Part shown: piece after piece, positions 27,431-35,771 of the stretch
Position numbering within the stretch: the first letter of the stretch is position 1
Layout of the letters: every line of letters starts with the position of its first letter
Origin: Olleya aquimaris
GTDB taxonomy: Bacteria; Bacteroidota; Bacteroidia; Flavobacteriales; Flavobacteriaceae
Reading direction: 5' to 3'
DNA length: 64,000 nucleotides
Assembly (NCBI RefSeq): GCF_003259525.1
Contig: NZ_QLLO01000002.1
Span: 124,001 to 188,000, forward strand
The notes under the pieces: model-generated
What the model saw: the letters and a program-made list of their open reading frames with translations, nothing else
Databases searched by the model: none
Told to the model about the DNA's origin: nothing
Translations under genes and position numbers: made by a program

Positions 27431-27985
27431 TTATTTTTTCTTTAATGTAAAGCTGAAAGCTACATCTACAGTTTTAGATAATTTATTGCTTACCACTTTT
27501 GGTATTTCAATATCAAAGTCGTCAACATTAACACTAAATGTTCCTGACAATACGATTTGACCAGCTTCATTTTTAGAAATTGTCATAGGGAGATCTGTTA
27601 AGGTATTTGTTTTACCATGAAACTCTAATGTGCCTGAGTATAACATTTTTTTGTTAGTGGTATTTAGAGAATCAAAATCAAAGTCACTAATTTTTCCTTT
27701 AAAATTAGCTTTAGGATAGGTATCAGATTCCGCATAGTTTTCATTAAAATGCTCTTCCATTAATGCGTTTTTAAATCTAAACGCTTTTACAAAAACCAAT
27801 GCAGCAAATTCGCCATTTTCAGTATTTAAAATTACTGTTGTGGCTTCGTTTTTAGCTTTAACTTCTTCAAAAGAAGGGACTGATGCTTCAAAAGTAATTT
27901 GACCTGTTTTAGTCAAATACTTGTCTTGTGCAATGCTTGATACACTTAAAATACAAGCCATTATTAGGGTTAATACTGTTTTCAT
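27431..27985 (-). CDS. YceI family lipocalin-like protein
   Basis: This 184-residue exported protein has a signal peptide ending SSIAQ near residue 20 and a YceI beta-barrel: ITFEASVPSFEEVKAKNEATTVILN, the FRFKNALMEEHFNENYAESDTYPKA-type middle (FNENYAESDTYPKANFKG), the LEFHGKTNTLTDLPMTI strand and a final FSVNVDDFDIEIPKVV. YceI proteins bind polyisoprenoids or other long lipids in a hydrophobic cavity. It lies downstream of a c-type cytochrome, a DUF5777 barrel and an OB-fold gene on the same strand, with short gaps, which suggests an operon. The ligand is unknown. Confidence 0.88.
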   Translation of the reverse strand: MKTVLTLIMACILSVSSIAQDKYLTKTGQITFEASVPSFEEVKAKNEATTVILNTENGEFAALVFVKAFRFKNALMEEHFNENYAESDTYPKANFKGKISDFDFDSLNTTNKKMLYSGTLEFHGKTNTLTDLPMTISKNEAGQIVLSGTFSVNVDDFDIEIPKVVSNKLSKTVDVAFSFTLKKK

Positions 27986-28023
27986 TATTATAATTTTTTA
28001 AAATGTTGCAAATAGCTTGCCAA

Positions 28024-28389
28024 TTAATTTTCTAATAAACCATCCTCTATCCATTGTTGAAATAAATCAATAGATGCTTGTGGTAATCTTGGACCACCTA
28101 AAGGCATCGCACCTCCTTCACCAGATTGTAATGAAATACGGTTTAAAACAGTATTTGCTTGATTAGAAACATCTTGATATGTCACTAAGCTGTTTGACGC
28201 ACCATTTACGGGAGGATTGCTATGACAACTAATACAGTTATTATCTATAATTGTTTTAATATCTGCAGTGTAAGTTACTTTTTGTCCCTCAGGAAGTGGT
28301 GTATTGTCTATTAAATCGTCTTCACTATTATTAGAACAACTAAAAAATGTTAGACTAATAATTGTTATTAAATAAGTTATCTTTTTCAT
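28024..28389 (-). CDS. Small c-type cytochrome lipoprotein
   Basis: This 121-residue lipoprotein has the lipobox FFSC (Cys18) after a short signal, and a single haem-binding motif CISCH at residues 52-56. A Met-containing segment GAMPLGGPRLPQASIDL near residue 100 should give the axial Met, and the terminal helix IDLFQQWIEDGLLEN is typical of small mono-haem cytochrome c domains. It is probably tethered to a membrane leaflet and passes electrons. Its neighbours are YceI downstream and a DUF5777 barrel 11 bases upstream, so it likely belongs to that unit. The redox partner is unknown. Confidence 0.85.
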   Translation of the reverse strand: MKKITYLITIISLTFFSCSNNSEDDLIDNTPLPEGQKVTYTADIKTIIDNNCISCHSNPPVNGASNSLVTYQDVSNQANTVLNRISLQSGEGGAMPLGGPRLPQASIDLFQQWIEDGLLEN

Positions 28390-28400
28390 AGTATTTATTA

Positions 28401-29249
28401 TTAAAAGCGTCTGCTTAAATTAAATCCAAAGTAAATATCTCCATCGCTCCAATCTCCTGTAGCTTGACCTAAAAACCCATTGGTATTCATAGCTTGTGCG
28501 TTGGTAAAATGCATTTGGAAGACGTGTCCACCAGTTTCTAAATCTATACCAATAGATAGTGGATTTTTAAATGGAGAGGTACTAGATCTATTTAAATGCC
28601 AACCATAATCAGCATTTAAACTCCAACGTTTACCTAGTTTGTAGCGTGTTCCCATCCCTAAAGCAAATTGAGTGTTGTCTTGATTGTTATCTAGCACAAA
28701 ATTATCATGAAACAGGGTTGGAGCTAATTCAAAAGACAGGTTAGTGCTTACTTTTCTGGCTATTAGTAGTTGTGCAGTATAACCTAGTCTGTCTTTAAAT
28801 TCAAGTTTTGGATAATTAGCTTTGTCTAATGCAGTATTGATTAAAATTGAATTATAACCAACAATTGTAAACGGAAACCCATTATCCTGTTGCTGAGTTA
28901 GCCTATATTTTAAAGCACTTTCATATATTTTTTGAAAACTACTTCTGGACACACTTATATTGATAGCATCACTTAAACCATAAATAAAATTTAATCGTGT
29001 AACTGCATCATCTAATCCAAAAAAAGTATCTAATCCATTTTTTAGACTTCCAAATCGGTGTGCAACAACAAAAGTAAATTCTTTATCTGCCACTAGTTTA
29101 GTAGATTCAAAATTGACAATTTTTAAACCTTTAAAAGTCGCTGTAGCGTAGTTGTCTGTAGCTTCAGTATCAATTTCATTTAATAAATCATCTTGAGCTA
29201 AACTTAAAAATGGCAAGCAAAAGAGTAGGAAAATAAGCTGTTTCATCAT
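28401..29249 (-). CDS. DUF5777 family outer-membrane beta-barrel protein
   Basis: This 282-residue protein has a signal peptide (MMKQLIFLLFCLPFLSLAQ) and then alternating amphipathic strands ending in the aromatic-terminated YFGFNLSRRF, as expected for an outer-membrane barrel. The blocks VVAHRFGSLKNGLDTFFGLDDAVTR, NISVSRSSFQKIYE and LSFELAPTLFHDNFV match the DUF5777 family of Bacteroidota, which has no known function. It is encoded between an OB-fold gene and a c-type cytochrome lipoprotein. Such barrels often travel with cytochrome and YceI genes, which points to a periplasmic redox or lipid-binding role; this is inferred. Confidence 0.75.
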   Translation of the reverse strand: MMKQLIFLLFCLPFLSLAQDDLLNEIDTEATDNYATATFKGLKIVNFESTKLVADKEFTFVVAHRFGSLKNGLDTFFGLDDAVTRLNFIYGLSDAINISVSRSSFQKIYESALKYRLTQQQDNGFPFTIVGYNSILINTALDKANYPKLEFKDRLGYTAQLLIARKVSTNLSFELAPTLFHDNFVLDNNQDNTQFALGMGTRYKLGKRWSLNADYGWHLNRSSTSPFKNPLSIGIDLETGGHVFQMHFTNAQAMNTNGFLGQATGDWSDGDIYFGFNLSRRF

Positions 29250-29253
29250 GTGG

Positions 29254-29631
29254 TTATTTTATAATTGTGCATTGGTCAAGTTTAACTTCTTCTAATAAAT
29301 CGTCAAACCCTATGCAACGACCTTTAATGGTTGTGTTAGAATGAAGTGCAACTGTAGAACTATTAGACAGTGTACAAAATATAACATTATCTAGTGTTAC
29401 AGAATTTGCGTCTTTAGCGGTAACAATACCTGTTACTTCAATAGTTTTATTTAAATATTTGTCCTGTGTTGTGGACACATCCTTAATAAAATCTTCAACT
29501 AAGTTAGTTGATGTTACCTTGTATTCGGCAGTTTCTTCACTGATATTTCTGTGGTCTTGGTAAATATAATTATAGGCTAAAACAGATCCAATAGCTAGTA
29601 TACCTAGGAGAAGTAGAAGTTTCTTTTTCAT
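29254..29631 (-). CDS. OB-fold (tRNA_anti-like) periplasmic protein
   Basis: This 125-residue protein has an N-terminal hydrophobic anchor or signal (LLLLLGILAIGSVLAYNYI), then a single OB-fold resembling PF12869: VEDFIKDVSTTQDKYLNKTIEV leads into TGIVTAKDANSVTLDNVIFC, and the closing strand is TIKGRCIGFDDLLEEVKLDQ. Despite the family name there is no sign of RNA binding; exported OB-fold members are of unknown function. It starts the four-gene cytochrome/YceI/DUF5777 run (4-base gap to the DUF5777 gene), and it should be the first gene transcribed. Confidence 0.75.
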   Translation of the reverse strand: MKKKLLLLLGILAIGSVLAYNYIYQDHRNISEETAEYKVTSTNLVEDFIKDVSTTQDKYLNKTIEVTGIVTAKDANSVTLDNVIFCTLSNSSTVALHSNTTIKGRCIGFDDLLEEVKLDQCTIIK

Positions 29632-29702
29632 AGTAAATTTAATTTCCTTGGAAACTAATTTACAATATTTTTTTTAAAGTCGCTTTACTAGTAGTAGTGA
29701 AA

Positions 29703-30260
29703 TTAATAATTATCCGGTAAATCTATTCTAACTTTATGGTCTTTTAGGATAGGTAAATAGTCAATATGCGAAAAGTCTTGGTGATTAAATTCATATTGAC
29801 GTTGTTGTTTGGTTTCAATACGCTTTAACGCTTTTAAAAAACGTATTACTTCAATTTTATCGTTTAAAATAAGTCCTGGAACTTCTACAGATTGTCCATG
29901 GTCGTCCTTTGCAACCATAGTAAAATAAGACGAGTTGCAATGTTTGATAACTCCTGTTTGTATATTTTCTGCTTCTACACGAATACCAACAACCATAGAC
30001 GTGTTTCCAACAAAATTAACTGAGGCTTTCATAGTAACTAACTCACCAACTTCTATGGGTTTTAAAAAATCTACTGTATCGACACTTGCAGTAACACAAT
30101 AGGTTTTAGAGTGTTTTGATGCACAAGCAAATGCAATTTGATCCATGAGGTTTAATATATAGCCACCATGAATTTTTCCACTAAAATTAGAGTGGGACGG
30201 TAGCATTAATTCTGAAATACTAATTCTAGAGGCATCTACTTTAATATAGGCTTTACTCAT
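29703..30260 (-). CDS. Acyl-CoA thioesterase, HotDog fold
   Basis: This 185-residue enzyme should cleave acyl-CoA to free acid and CoA. The N-terminal part matches the BFIT/YciA-type HotDog fold: the conserved SNFSGKIHGGYILNLMDQIAF segment (helix with Asp), then VTASVDTVDFLKPIEVGELVTM and the AENIQTGVIKHCNSSYFTMVA strands. The last 50 residues form a charged tail rather than a second HotDog domain. Its ATG overlaps the stop of the next small membrane gene upstream by four bases (ATGA), so the thioesterase and two small membrane genes appear to form one operon. The chain-length preference is unknown. Confidence 0.87.
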   Translation of the reverse strand: MSKAYIKVDASRISISELMLPSHSNFSGKIHGGYILNLMDQIAFACASKHSKTYCVTASVDTVDFLKPIEVGELVTMKASVNFVGNTSMVVGIRVEAENIQTGVIKHCNSSYFTMVAKDDHGQSVEVPGLILNDKIEVIRFLKALKRIETKQQRQYEFNHQDFSHIDYLPILKDHKVRIDLPDNY

Positions 30261-30508
30261 AATTTTTGTTGAAGAATATATTTTTCTACTTCATTTTTTC
30301 TGTAAAATCCAATGATAATAATTATAAATCCAAATAATATGGAACCAAAGCCCATTAAATAATTTAGCTCTTCTCTATCAGTTAGTTTACCTGGTTCTAT
30401 TAATGTATCCAAACCAAAAGAAACTAATCCAGCTCCAGCCAAAAATATATAAATGTAATTAGCTCTTAACGTCCATTTGTATATTATGTTTTGAGTGGAT
30501 TCTTTCAT
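30257..30508 (-). CDS. Small two-TM membrane protein
   Basis: This 83-residue protein has two membrane segments (about residues 15-32 and 47-67) separated by a polar loop, with a charged C-terminal end (RKNEVEKYILQQKL). I do not recognise a family. It overlaps the thioesterase gene by four bases downstream and shares one base with the preceding gene upstream, so it is translationally coupled on both sides. Confidence 0.7.
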   Translation of the reverse strand: MKESTQNIIYKWTLRANYIYIFLAGAGLVSFGLDTLIEPGKLTDREELNYLMGFGSILFGFIIIIIGFYRKNEVEKYILQQKL

Positions 30509-30876
30509 TAATAATTACCTCTTGGTTCTCTATCTTTTTCTTCTACTTTGGTAATAAAGTATTTAGTGTCTCCTAACCAGAAAAATGAGGCGTAGCGCTC
30601 AAAATAGGTGAGTTTTACAAAACGACCTTGTAATCTGTTTAAATCTTCAATCACTTGTGTTTCTTTACCTTCAACAGAGAATTTAAAAATTTGAGCTTCG
30701 GACACACCTTGGCTAATTTCGCCTTCCCAAGTTTTAAAAATCACACCTTTTTTACTAAATTTTACCAACTCTCCAGCTCTTACACCTTCACTATAGGTTA
30801 CAAAATAAATAAAGCAGAAATAAGCAGCTATTATAAGTACTATTGCAATTAAAGATTTTACTAGAAATTTTATCAT
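30508..30876 (-). CDS. Conserved single-pass membrane protein, unknown function
   Basis: This 122-residue protein has one N-terminal membrane segment (about residues 5-27), then a compact beta-rich domain with SEGVRAGELVKFSKKGVIFKTWEGEI-like blocks such as GVRAGELVKFSKKG and FKTWEGEISQGVSEA. I have seen very similar Bacteroidota proteins called 6-phosphogluconate dehydrogenase, but there is no Rossmann motif and it is far too short, so I reject that name. Its stop overlaps the next gene's start. It follows rmuC by 11 bases on the same strand. Confidence 0.7.
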   Translation of the reverse strand: MIKFLVKSLIAIVLIIAAYFCFIYFVTYSEGVRAGELVKFSKKGVIFKTWEGEISQGVSEAQIFKFSVEGKETQVIEDLNRLQGRFVKLTYFERYASFFWLGDTKYFITKVEEKDREPRGNY

Positions 30877-30887
30877 GTTTTTATGTT

Positions 30888-32207
30888 TTAGTCCTCAGAT
30901 TCGGCACGTTTTATAATGCTTTCTGGTAACGATTTTTTAGCTTTTGCTCCTAATTTTTTAATTTTTTCGACACTTTTAATTAGGTTTCCTCGACCTTCTA
31001 CTAATTTATTCATAGCTGCTGAATAATCAGATTTAGCTGCATCAATCTTTTTACCTACACCTGTTAAATCTGCGACTAAGCCTTCAAACTTATCATATAA
31101 TGCACCAGCTTGACGTGCAATTTCTATAGCGTTTTGTTGTTGCTTTTCGTTGTTCCACATGCTATCAACCGTTCTTAATGTAGCTAAAAGGGTAGCAGGA
31201 GTTACAATGACAATATTTTTTTCAAAAGCTTTGTTATAAATAGAGTTATCCTGATTAATTGCTACAGCAAACGCTGGTTCTATTGGTATAAAAAGTAAAA
31301 CAAAATCTGGACTTTCTATATCATATAAATCTTGATAATTTTTTTCTGCAAGTTGCTCGACGTGTTTTCTAATAGAGTTTATATGCGCTTTTAAATATAA
31401 ATCTCTTTCATTGTCTTCTGCATTGACATAACGCTCATAATCTGTTAATGACACTTTAGAATCAATAATCATTTTCTTGTTATCTGGTAAATGTAATACC
31501 ACATCTGGTAGCACTCTAGTGCCATCTTCGCGTGTAAAGTTTTGCTGTACAAAATATTCGCGGTCTTTTTCTAAACCAGATTTTTCAAGAACACGCTCAA
31601 GTACCAATTCGCCCCAATTTCCTTGCATTTTACTATCACCTTTCAAGGCTCTGGTTAGGTTTGTTGCTTCTTTGGTCATTTGTTGGTTTAAATCTTTTAA
31701 ACCTAACAATTGCTCTTTTAAAGCACTGTGCATACTGATGCTTTCTTTTTGGGTATCGTCTACTTTTTTCTCAAATATTTGAATTTTCTCTTGTAACGGA
31801 TTTAGAATATTTTTGATATTTTCTTTATTCTGAAGAGTGAATTTCTCTGTTTTTTCGTCTAAAATTTTATTGGCAAGAAGTTCAAAATCTTTACGTAGTT
31901 GTTCTTGTCGTAATTCCAGCTCTTCATCACGCTTTAAGTTGAGTTGTTGTAGGTTTTCTAATTCGGTATTTTTTCTGGCTAATTCAGCATTTAAAAAGTC
32001 TTTTTCACGTCTTATTTCCTCACGTTCGGTTTCAATTTTTGTTAAATTATCTTTAAGCTCTTGAATGTTTAAACTTAATTGATTTTGACGTTCTTCTAAA
32101 GTACTTTGTTCGCTTTTACTTTTTAGTTTCGTAAAAAGCATACCTAAATAAGCACCAATTATTGCAGCTATTAGGATAGAAATAATAAGAATAATGTTGT
32201 CGTTCAT
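30888..32207 (-). CDS. rmuC: DNA recombination protein RmuC
   Basis: This 439-residue protein has an N-terminal membrane anchor (about residues 3-24), a long coiled coil to about residue 190 and the RmuC domain: QGNWGELVLERVLEKSGLEK, then a PDVVLHLPDNKKMIIDSKVSL block like the Asp/Lys core of a restriction-like nuclease, then AYERYVN-like charged helices. RmuC limits inversions at short inverted repeats in E. coli; its nuclease activity is predicted, not shown here. It is the first gene of a five-gene minus-strand unit with two membrane proteins and a thioesterase. Confidence 0.9.
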   Translation of the reverse strand: MNDNIILIISILIAAIIGAYLGMLFTKLKSKSEQSTLEERQNQLSLNIQELKDNLTKIETEREEIRREKDFLNAELARKNTELENLQQLNLKRDEELELRQEQLRKDFELLANKILDEKTEKFTLQNKENIKNILNPLQEKIQIFEKKVDDTQKESISMHSALKEQLLGLKDLNQQMTKEATNLTRALKGDSKMQGNWGELVLERVLEKSGLEKDREYFVQQNFTREDGTRVLPDVVLHLPDNKKMIIDSKVSLTDYERYVNAEDNERDLYLKAHINSIRKHVEQLAEKNYQDLYDIESPDFVLLFIPIEPAFAVAINQDNSIYNKAFEKNIVIVTPATLLATLRTVDSMWNNEKQQQNAIEIARQAGALYDKFEGLVADLTGVGKKIDAAKSDYSAAMNKLVEGRGNLIKSVEKIKKLGAKAKKSLPESIIKRAESED

Positions 32208-32283
32208 TTAAAACAATTGAATTTTATCAAATATATAAATATAAAGTTGCAAGATGAAAGCAGCAAGTCAAAAAGTTAGAGTG

Positions 32284-33078
32284 TTATTTCTTTACTCTGA
32301 AACTTCCAGTTTTGTCATCAAAAATAATCATGTCTTTAGGGAACAAATTATTGAAAGCACCTTCTTCTATCAATTGACATGGCGAATTGCTTGCAATTCC
32401 TTCCTTAGACATCACAATCATACTATCACATAATTGTATGGCTAAGTCAATTTCATGCGAAGAAAATAAGATAGTTTTACCAGTATCTTTAGTCAATTTC
32501 TGAAGGAGTTTTAGGATGTAAGCCTTGTGGTACATATCTAAATGAGTGGTTGGCTCGTCTAAAATTATTAGGTCTGTATCTTGTGCTAATGCACGTGCTA
32601 TCATCACTTTTTGTAGTTGTCCATCGCTAAGCTCGAAACATTTTTTATGTTTTAAATCTTCTATATTAGTTTGAAGTATTGCTGTATTAATAATTGAAAT
32701 ATCATGTTCTGACAAGTTGCCAACCCAATTAGTATAAGGTTGTCTACCTAAAGCCACAACCTCAAAAACGGTTAGGTTTTTAGACGCTATAGGCTCTGTT
32801 AACACTAGACTCAGGGTTTTTGCTAATTCAAGATTAATGTAATTTTTTAAGTCTTTGTTGTTTAAAATAATAGTTCCTTGTAAAGGATGTTGAACCTTAG
32901 TGAGTGTTCTTAATAAGGTAGATTTACCAATACCATTTCCACCCACTAATCCAATTAACTCTCCTTTTTGTAATGAAATATTGATGTTGGATGCAACAAC
33001 AGTGTCCTCTTTTTTAGAAGAATAACCTATGGTTAGGTTTTCGGTTTTAAGGATGGTATGTTGAGTTTTAATTTTCAT
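32284..33078 (-). CDS. BtuD/FecE-like ABC transporter ATPase
   Basis: This 264-residue ATPase uses the ATG at 33078, since the upstream ATG at 33108 lies in a repeat region and adds ten residues. The Walker A motif is GGNGIGKST at 46-54, the signature is the slightly unusual LSDGQLQKVMIARALAQ, Walker B is LIILDEPTTHLD and the switch His is in FSSHEID. It is of the iron-siderophore/vitamin B12 class. BtuC-like and BtuF-like genes lie just upstream on the same strand and a cobalamin riboswitch is nearby, so a role in cobalamin import is likely. The gap to the permease gene holds short repeats. Confidence 0.88.
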   Translation of the reverse strand: MKIKTQHTILKTENLTIGYSSKKEDTVVASNINISLQKGELIGLVGGNGIGKSTLLRTLTKVQHPLQGTIILNNKDLKNYINLELAKTLSLVLTEPIASKNLTVFEVVALGRQPYTNWVGNLSEHDISIINTAILQTNIEDLKHKKCFELSDGQLQKVMIARALAQDTDLIILDEPTTHLDMYHKAYILKLLQKLTKDTGKTILFSSHEIDLAIQLCDSMIVMSKEGIASNSPCQLIEEGAFNNLFPKDMIIFDDKTGSFRVKK

Positions 33079-33099
33079 AAATTCAATTAAAAAAATCTC

Positions 33100-33183
33100 A
33101 AATTCCAATTACTAAAACCCAAAAAGTCACTCGTATTTAAAAATCGAATGTTTTGGAATTTTGATTTTGTTATTTTGGAATTT
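33100..33183. repeat. Degenerate TTTTGGAATTT repeats between btuC- and btuD-like genes
   Basis: TTTTGGAATTT occurs at 33151-33161 and again at 33173-33183, and the complementary AAATTCCAA is at 33100-33108. The direct copies are 22 bases apart, and the third is inverted. Similar short AATTCC-rich spacers are scattered in flavobacterial genomes, but I cannot count copies from one window. Confidence 0.5.
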
Positions 33184-33192
33184 AAATTCATA

Positions 33193-34224
33193 TTAAAACA
33201 CCATTTTACGTTGTCTTACCAATAACCAAACTACTATTGGTGCGCCAAATAATGAGGTGATGGCATTAATAGGTAACATATAATCTGTATTTGGTAATTG
33301 TGCAATACTATCGCAAATAAGCATAATTATAGCTCCAAATAAAAATACTGCTGGTAATAAAATCTTGTGGTTGGATGTATTAAACACTTGACGTGTGACA
33401 TGCGGAATGGCTAAACCAATAAATGCAATTGGTCCAGCAAATGCAGTGATGGTTCCAGCTAAAAGGCTAGTAGCTATAATGATTAACAATCGACTTTGCT
33501 TGATGTTTAATCCTAAGCTTTTAGCGTAATTTTCGCCTAACAATAAAGTGTTTAATCCTTTTATGGATAACACGCAAAACAAGATACCAATACTATAAAT
33601 CAACCCAAAAATTTTAACTTCAGACCAATCTAAATCGCCTAAACTTCCAAATCCCCAAAAGATATATTGCTGTAATTGTTCTGCACTACTAAAGTAAGAG
33701 AGAACACTTACTATAGCAGCAGTAATGCTTCCAAACATTAAACCTATAATTAGAATAGCCATAGTATCTCTAACTTTAGACGACACTATTAGTACTAATA
33801 ATAATACTAAAAAACTTCCTAAACTAGCTGCTATCACTAGGCTCCATTTTGAGACTAAAAAAGTTGCTAAAAATCCGCCAAATACACTACTTCCTAAAAT
33901 GACTAAAGCGACTCCAAGACTAGCTCCAGAGGTAATCCCTAATACAAAAGGTCCAGCTAAAGGATTACGAAATAAGGTTTGCATTAACAATCCAGAAATC
34001 CCTAAACCAGAACCTACTAAAATGGCAGTTATAGCTTTAGGTAAACGGTAATTTTGTATGATATATTCGTGATTAGATAACTGATCTGTTTTGGTGAAAA
34101 AACTACTAAAAATAGTATCTAAAGAGATAGACACAGAGCCTAAACTAATATTAACAACAAATAATACTAGTAGTAAAACTGCTAATAATACAAAAGAAGT
34201 GTTATAGGATTTAGTATTAATCAC
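33193..34224 (-). CDS. BtuC/FecCD-type ABC transporter permease
   Basis: This 343-residue permease has about ten membrane helices and FecCD family motifs: YRLPKAITAILVGSGLGISGLLMQTLFRNPLAGP near residues 60-90 (in fragments NYRLPKAITAILVG and RNPLAGPFVLGIT), SWSEVKIFGL, and ATSLLAGTITAFAGPIAFIGLAIPH near 260-284 with the coupling region. It forms the channel of a group II ABC importer for B12 or siderophores. It overlaps the BtuF-like gene by four bases, so the pair is translationally coupled. The riboswitch and BtuB-like receptor next door favour cobalamin over iron. Confidence 0.9.
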   Translation of the reverse strand: MINTKSYNTSFVLLAVLLLVLFVVNISLGSVSISLDTIFSSFFTKTDQLSNHEYIIQNYRLPKAITAILVGSGLGISGLLMQTLFRNPLAGPFVLGITSGASLGVALVILGSSVFGGFLATFLVSKWSLVIAASLGSFLVLLLVLIVSSKVRDTMAILIIGLMFGSITAAIVSVLSYFSSAEQLQQYIFWGFGSLGDLDWSEVKIFGLIYSIGILFCVLSIKGLNTLLLGENYAKSLGLNIKQSRLLIIIATSLLAGTITAFAGPIAFIGLAIPHVTRQVFNTSNHKILLPAVFLFGAIIMLICDSIAQLPNTDYMLPINAITSLFGAPIVVWLLVRQRKMVF

Positions 34225-35378
34225 TGTAAGGGTTTAAAAAAGTAAGTTTGGTAATCTGTTAGTAATTCTGGATGACAAATTTTAATGATGTCTTTTAATA
34301 CTAAGTCTGGTCTTGCCAAACCTAACTCGTAGTACAAAACACCACCTGTTTGACCTGTTGTGTTTGAAAAAGTATAGATGTTATTGTTTTTAAATGCATC
34401 AAATTGAGTGTAATGTTGGTTAGCCTCTTTTAATGCCTCCATAGTAGTGTAATACGATGGACTTAACCATATATCTGCAGTTTTGGCTTTTTCAAAAACC
34501 GACTCGAAGCTTAGTGCCAAACTACCTTCTCCTGTAGTGTCTGCATACAAATAATTAACATTAGCATCTTTTAAAAGCTGTGCTTCAGTACTTGTTCCGT
34601 TAGGTAAATACCAAACATCTTTATGCATAGCTCCACTAAGTACTGTAGGTTGTTTAGTTACTTGTTTGGCAAGTGCTTTTGCTTTGTTATAACTGGTTTC
34701 TATGGTTTTAAAAATAGAATCGGCTGCTTTTTCTTTATTATAAAGTACTCCAAAAAACTTTATCCATTCTGCTTTGGCTAAAGGGGATTTTTCTACCCAA
34801 TCTCCATTAAAAATAACAGGAATCCCTGATTTCTGAATGGTATTTAACGATTTGTTATTTCCATCAATTCCAAAACCAACGACTACATCTGGTTTTAATT
34901 CTAATAAAACCTCAGTATTTAAACCTTCATTTTTTCCTAATTCTCTAACCTGTCCTTGGTCAATGTTTTTTCTTATGGATTCTGAAGAAATATAATCTGT
35001 ACCAGGAAAACCGACCAAGGTGTTTTCTACGCCTAATAATTCTAAAGCAGGAAGATGTGTTGTGGATGTTGTAACAATTTTTTGGATTGGTGTTACAATT
35101 ATACCATCGTATTCACCTTTCATAAAACTAGTTTTAGCTAATTCTTCTGCAGATATTAAAACATATTTATAGTCTTTATCTGTATTTGGCCAAGGGTTGT
35201 TAACCGTTATCACTTTAAAATTTCCAGAATTATAAATGTTAAATCCTTTAGCATAGGTAATTGTGTCTTGTGCCACTTCCATTGGTGGAAGTTGTCTAGA
35301 TAGACCTTTGTCTTCTTTACAATTCAGCAACAATAACAACGAAAAAAGGAGTAGTAAAAACGGTTTGTTTTGTAACAT
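34221..35378 (-). CDS. BtuF-like ABC substrate-binding lipoprotein
   Basis: This 385-residue binding protein starts at the ATG at 35378, which gives a clear lipoprotein signal (FLLLLFSLLLLLNC); an in-frame ATG at 35432 would add 18 residues and overlap the small ORF on the other strand. The body is the two-lobed, helix-backbone type III binding fold: GFPGTDYISSESIRKNIDQG, LLELKPDVVVGFGI and WLSPSYYTTMEALKEANQHY. In flavobacteria the family carries B12 or haem. Its permease gene overlaps the 3-prime end, and the cobalamin riboswitch lies about 190 bases upstream on the opposite strand. Confidence 0.87.
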   Translation of the reverse strand: MLQNKPFLLLLFSLLLLLNCKEDKGLSRQLPPMEVAQDTITYAKGFNIYNSGNFKVITVNNPWPNTDKDYKYVLISAEELAKTSFMKGEYDGIIVTPIQKIVTTSTTHLPALELLGVENTLVGFPGTDYISSESIRKNIDQGQVRELGKNEGLNTEVLLELKPDVVVGFGIDGNNKSLNTIQKSGIPVIFNGDWVEKSPLAKAEWIKFFGVLYNKEKAADSIFKTIETSYNKAKALAKQVTKQPTVLSGAMHKDVWYLPNGTSTEAQLLKDANVNYLYADTTGEGSLALSFESVFEKAKTADIWLSPSYYTTMEALKEANQHYTQFDAFKNNNIYTFSNTTGQTGGVLYYELGLARPDLVLKDIIKICHPELLTDYQTYFFKPLQ

Positions 35379-35430
35379 TGGTGATATTTTAACGGAATAC
35401 TTTCCTATAAATTTATATAAAAATTTAGTC

Positions 35431-35538
35431 ATGCAAGACGATTCAAATTTAACAATATATATAGTAGCTGGAGTGATAATTGTGCACTTTTTGTTAGCCT
35501 TTATGTATCTAGTTTATAAAATGAATAAAAAAAAGTAG
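35431..35538 (+). CDS. Candidate 35-residue single-TM protein
   Basis: This short ORF encodes a peptide with a polar N-terminus (QDDSNLT), one hydrophobic helix (IYIVAGVIIVHFLLAFMYLVY) and a lysine-rich end (KMNKKK), the charge pattern of a real small membrane protein. It starts just outside the 5-prime end of the divergent btuF-like gene and stops 33 bases before the cobalamin riboswitch. It might be an auxiliary peptide of the uptake locus or a chance ORF; no Shine-Dalgarno-like signal helps. The ATG overlaps a potential upstream start of the btuF-like gene by two bases. Confidence 0.45.
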   Translation: MQDDSNLTIYIVAGVIIVHFLLAFMYLVYKMNKKK

Positions 35539-35571
35539 CAACCACTTCATTTTAAATAGTATTTTCGCGTC

Positions 35572-35771
35572 GAATTTAGGTTTCATTCAAAATATGTTTG
35601 AATGAATTAAAAGGGAATCTGGTTAAAATCCAGAACTGTTCCCGCAACTGTAAGTTTATGTTCAATAGTATTGGACACCTTATTACAAGGCTATTATTTG
35701 CTCTTAAAACCACTGGCTTTTTGCTGGGAAGGTAAAATAATAGAAAACAAGTCAGGAGACCTGCCAAATTC
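35572..35771 (+). ncRNA. Cobalamin (adenosylcobalamin-type) riboswitch
   Basis: The element carries the conserved cobalamin riboswitch blocks in order: the G-rich P3 strand GGGAATCTGGT near 35613, the GCAACTG core at 35644-35650, CCACTGG at 35710-35716, GGGAAGG at 35726-35732 and the B12 box AGTCAGGAGACCTGCC at 35750-35765. A P1 stem is closed by GAATTT (35572-35577) and AAATTC (35766-35771). It lies 78 bases before the ATG of the BtuB-like receptor. No T-run hairpin follows, so control is probably at translation initiation. It should lower receptor expression when B12 is abundant. Confidence 0.95.

Noticed and set aside
30508-30876. Name 6-phosphogluconate dehydrogenase for the 122-residue membrane protein
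   Set aside because: There is no Rossmann dinucleotide motif or catalytic Lys/Asn and the protein is far too short; the name seems to be a propagated error in related genomes.
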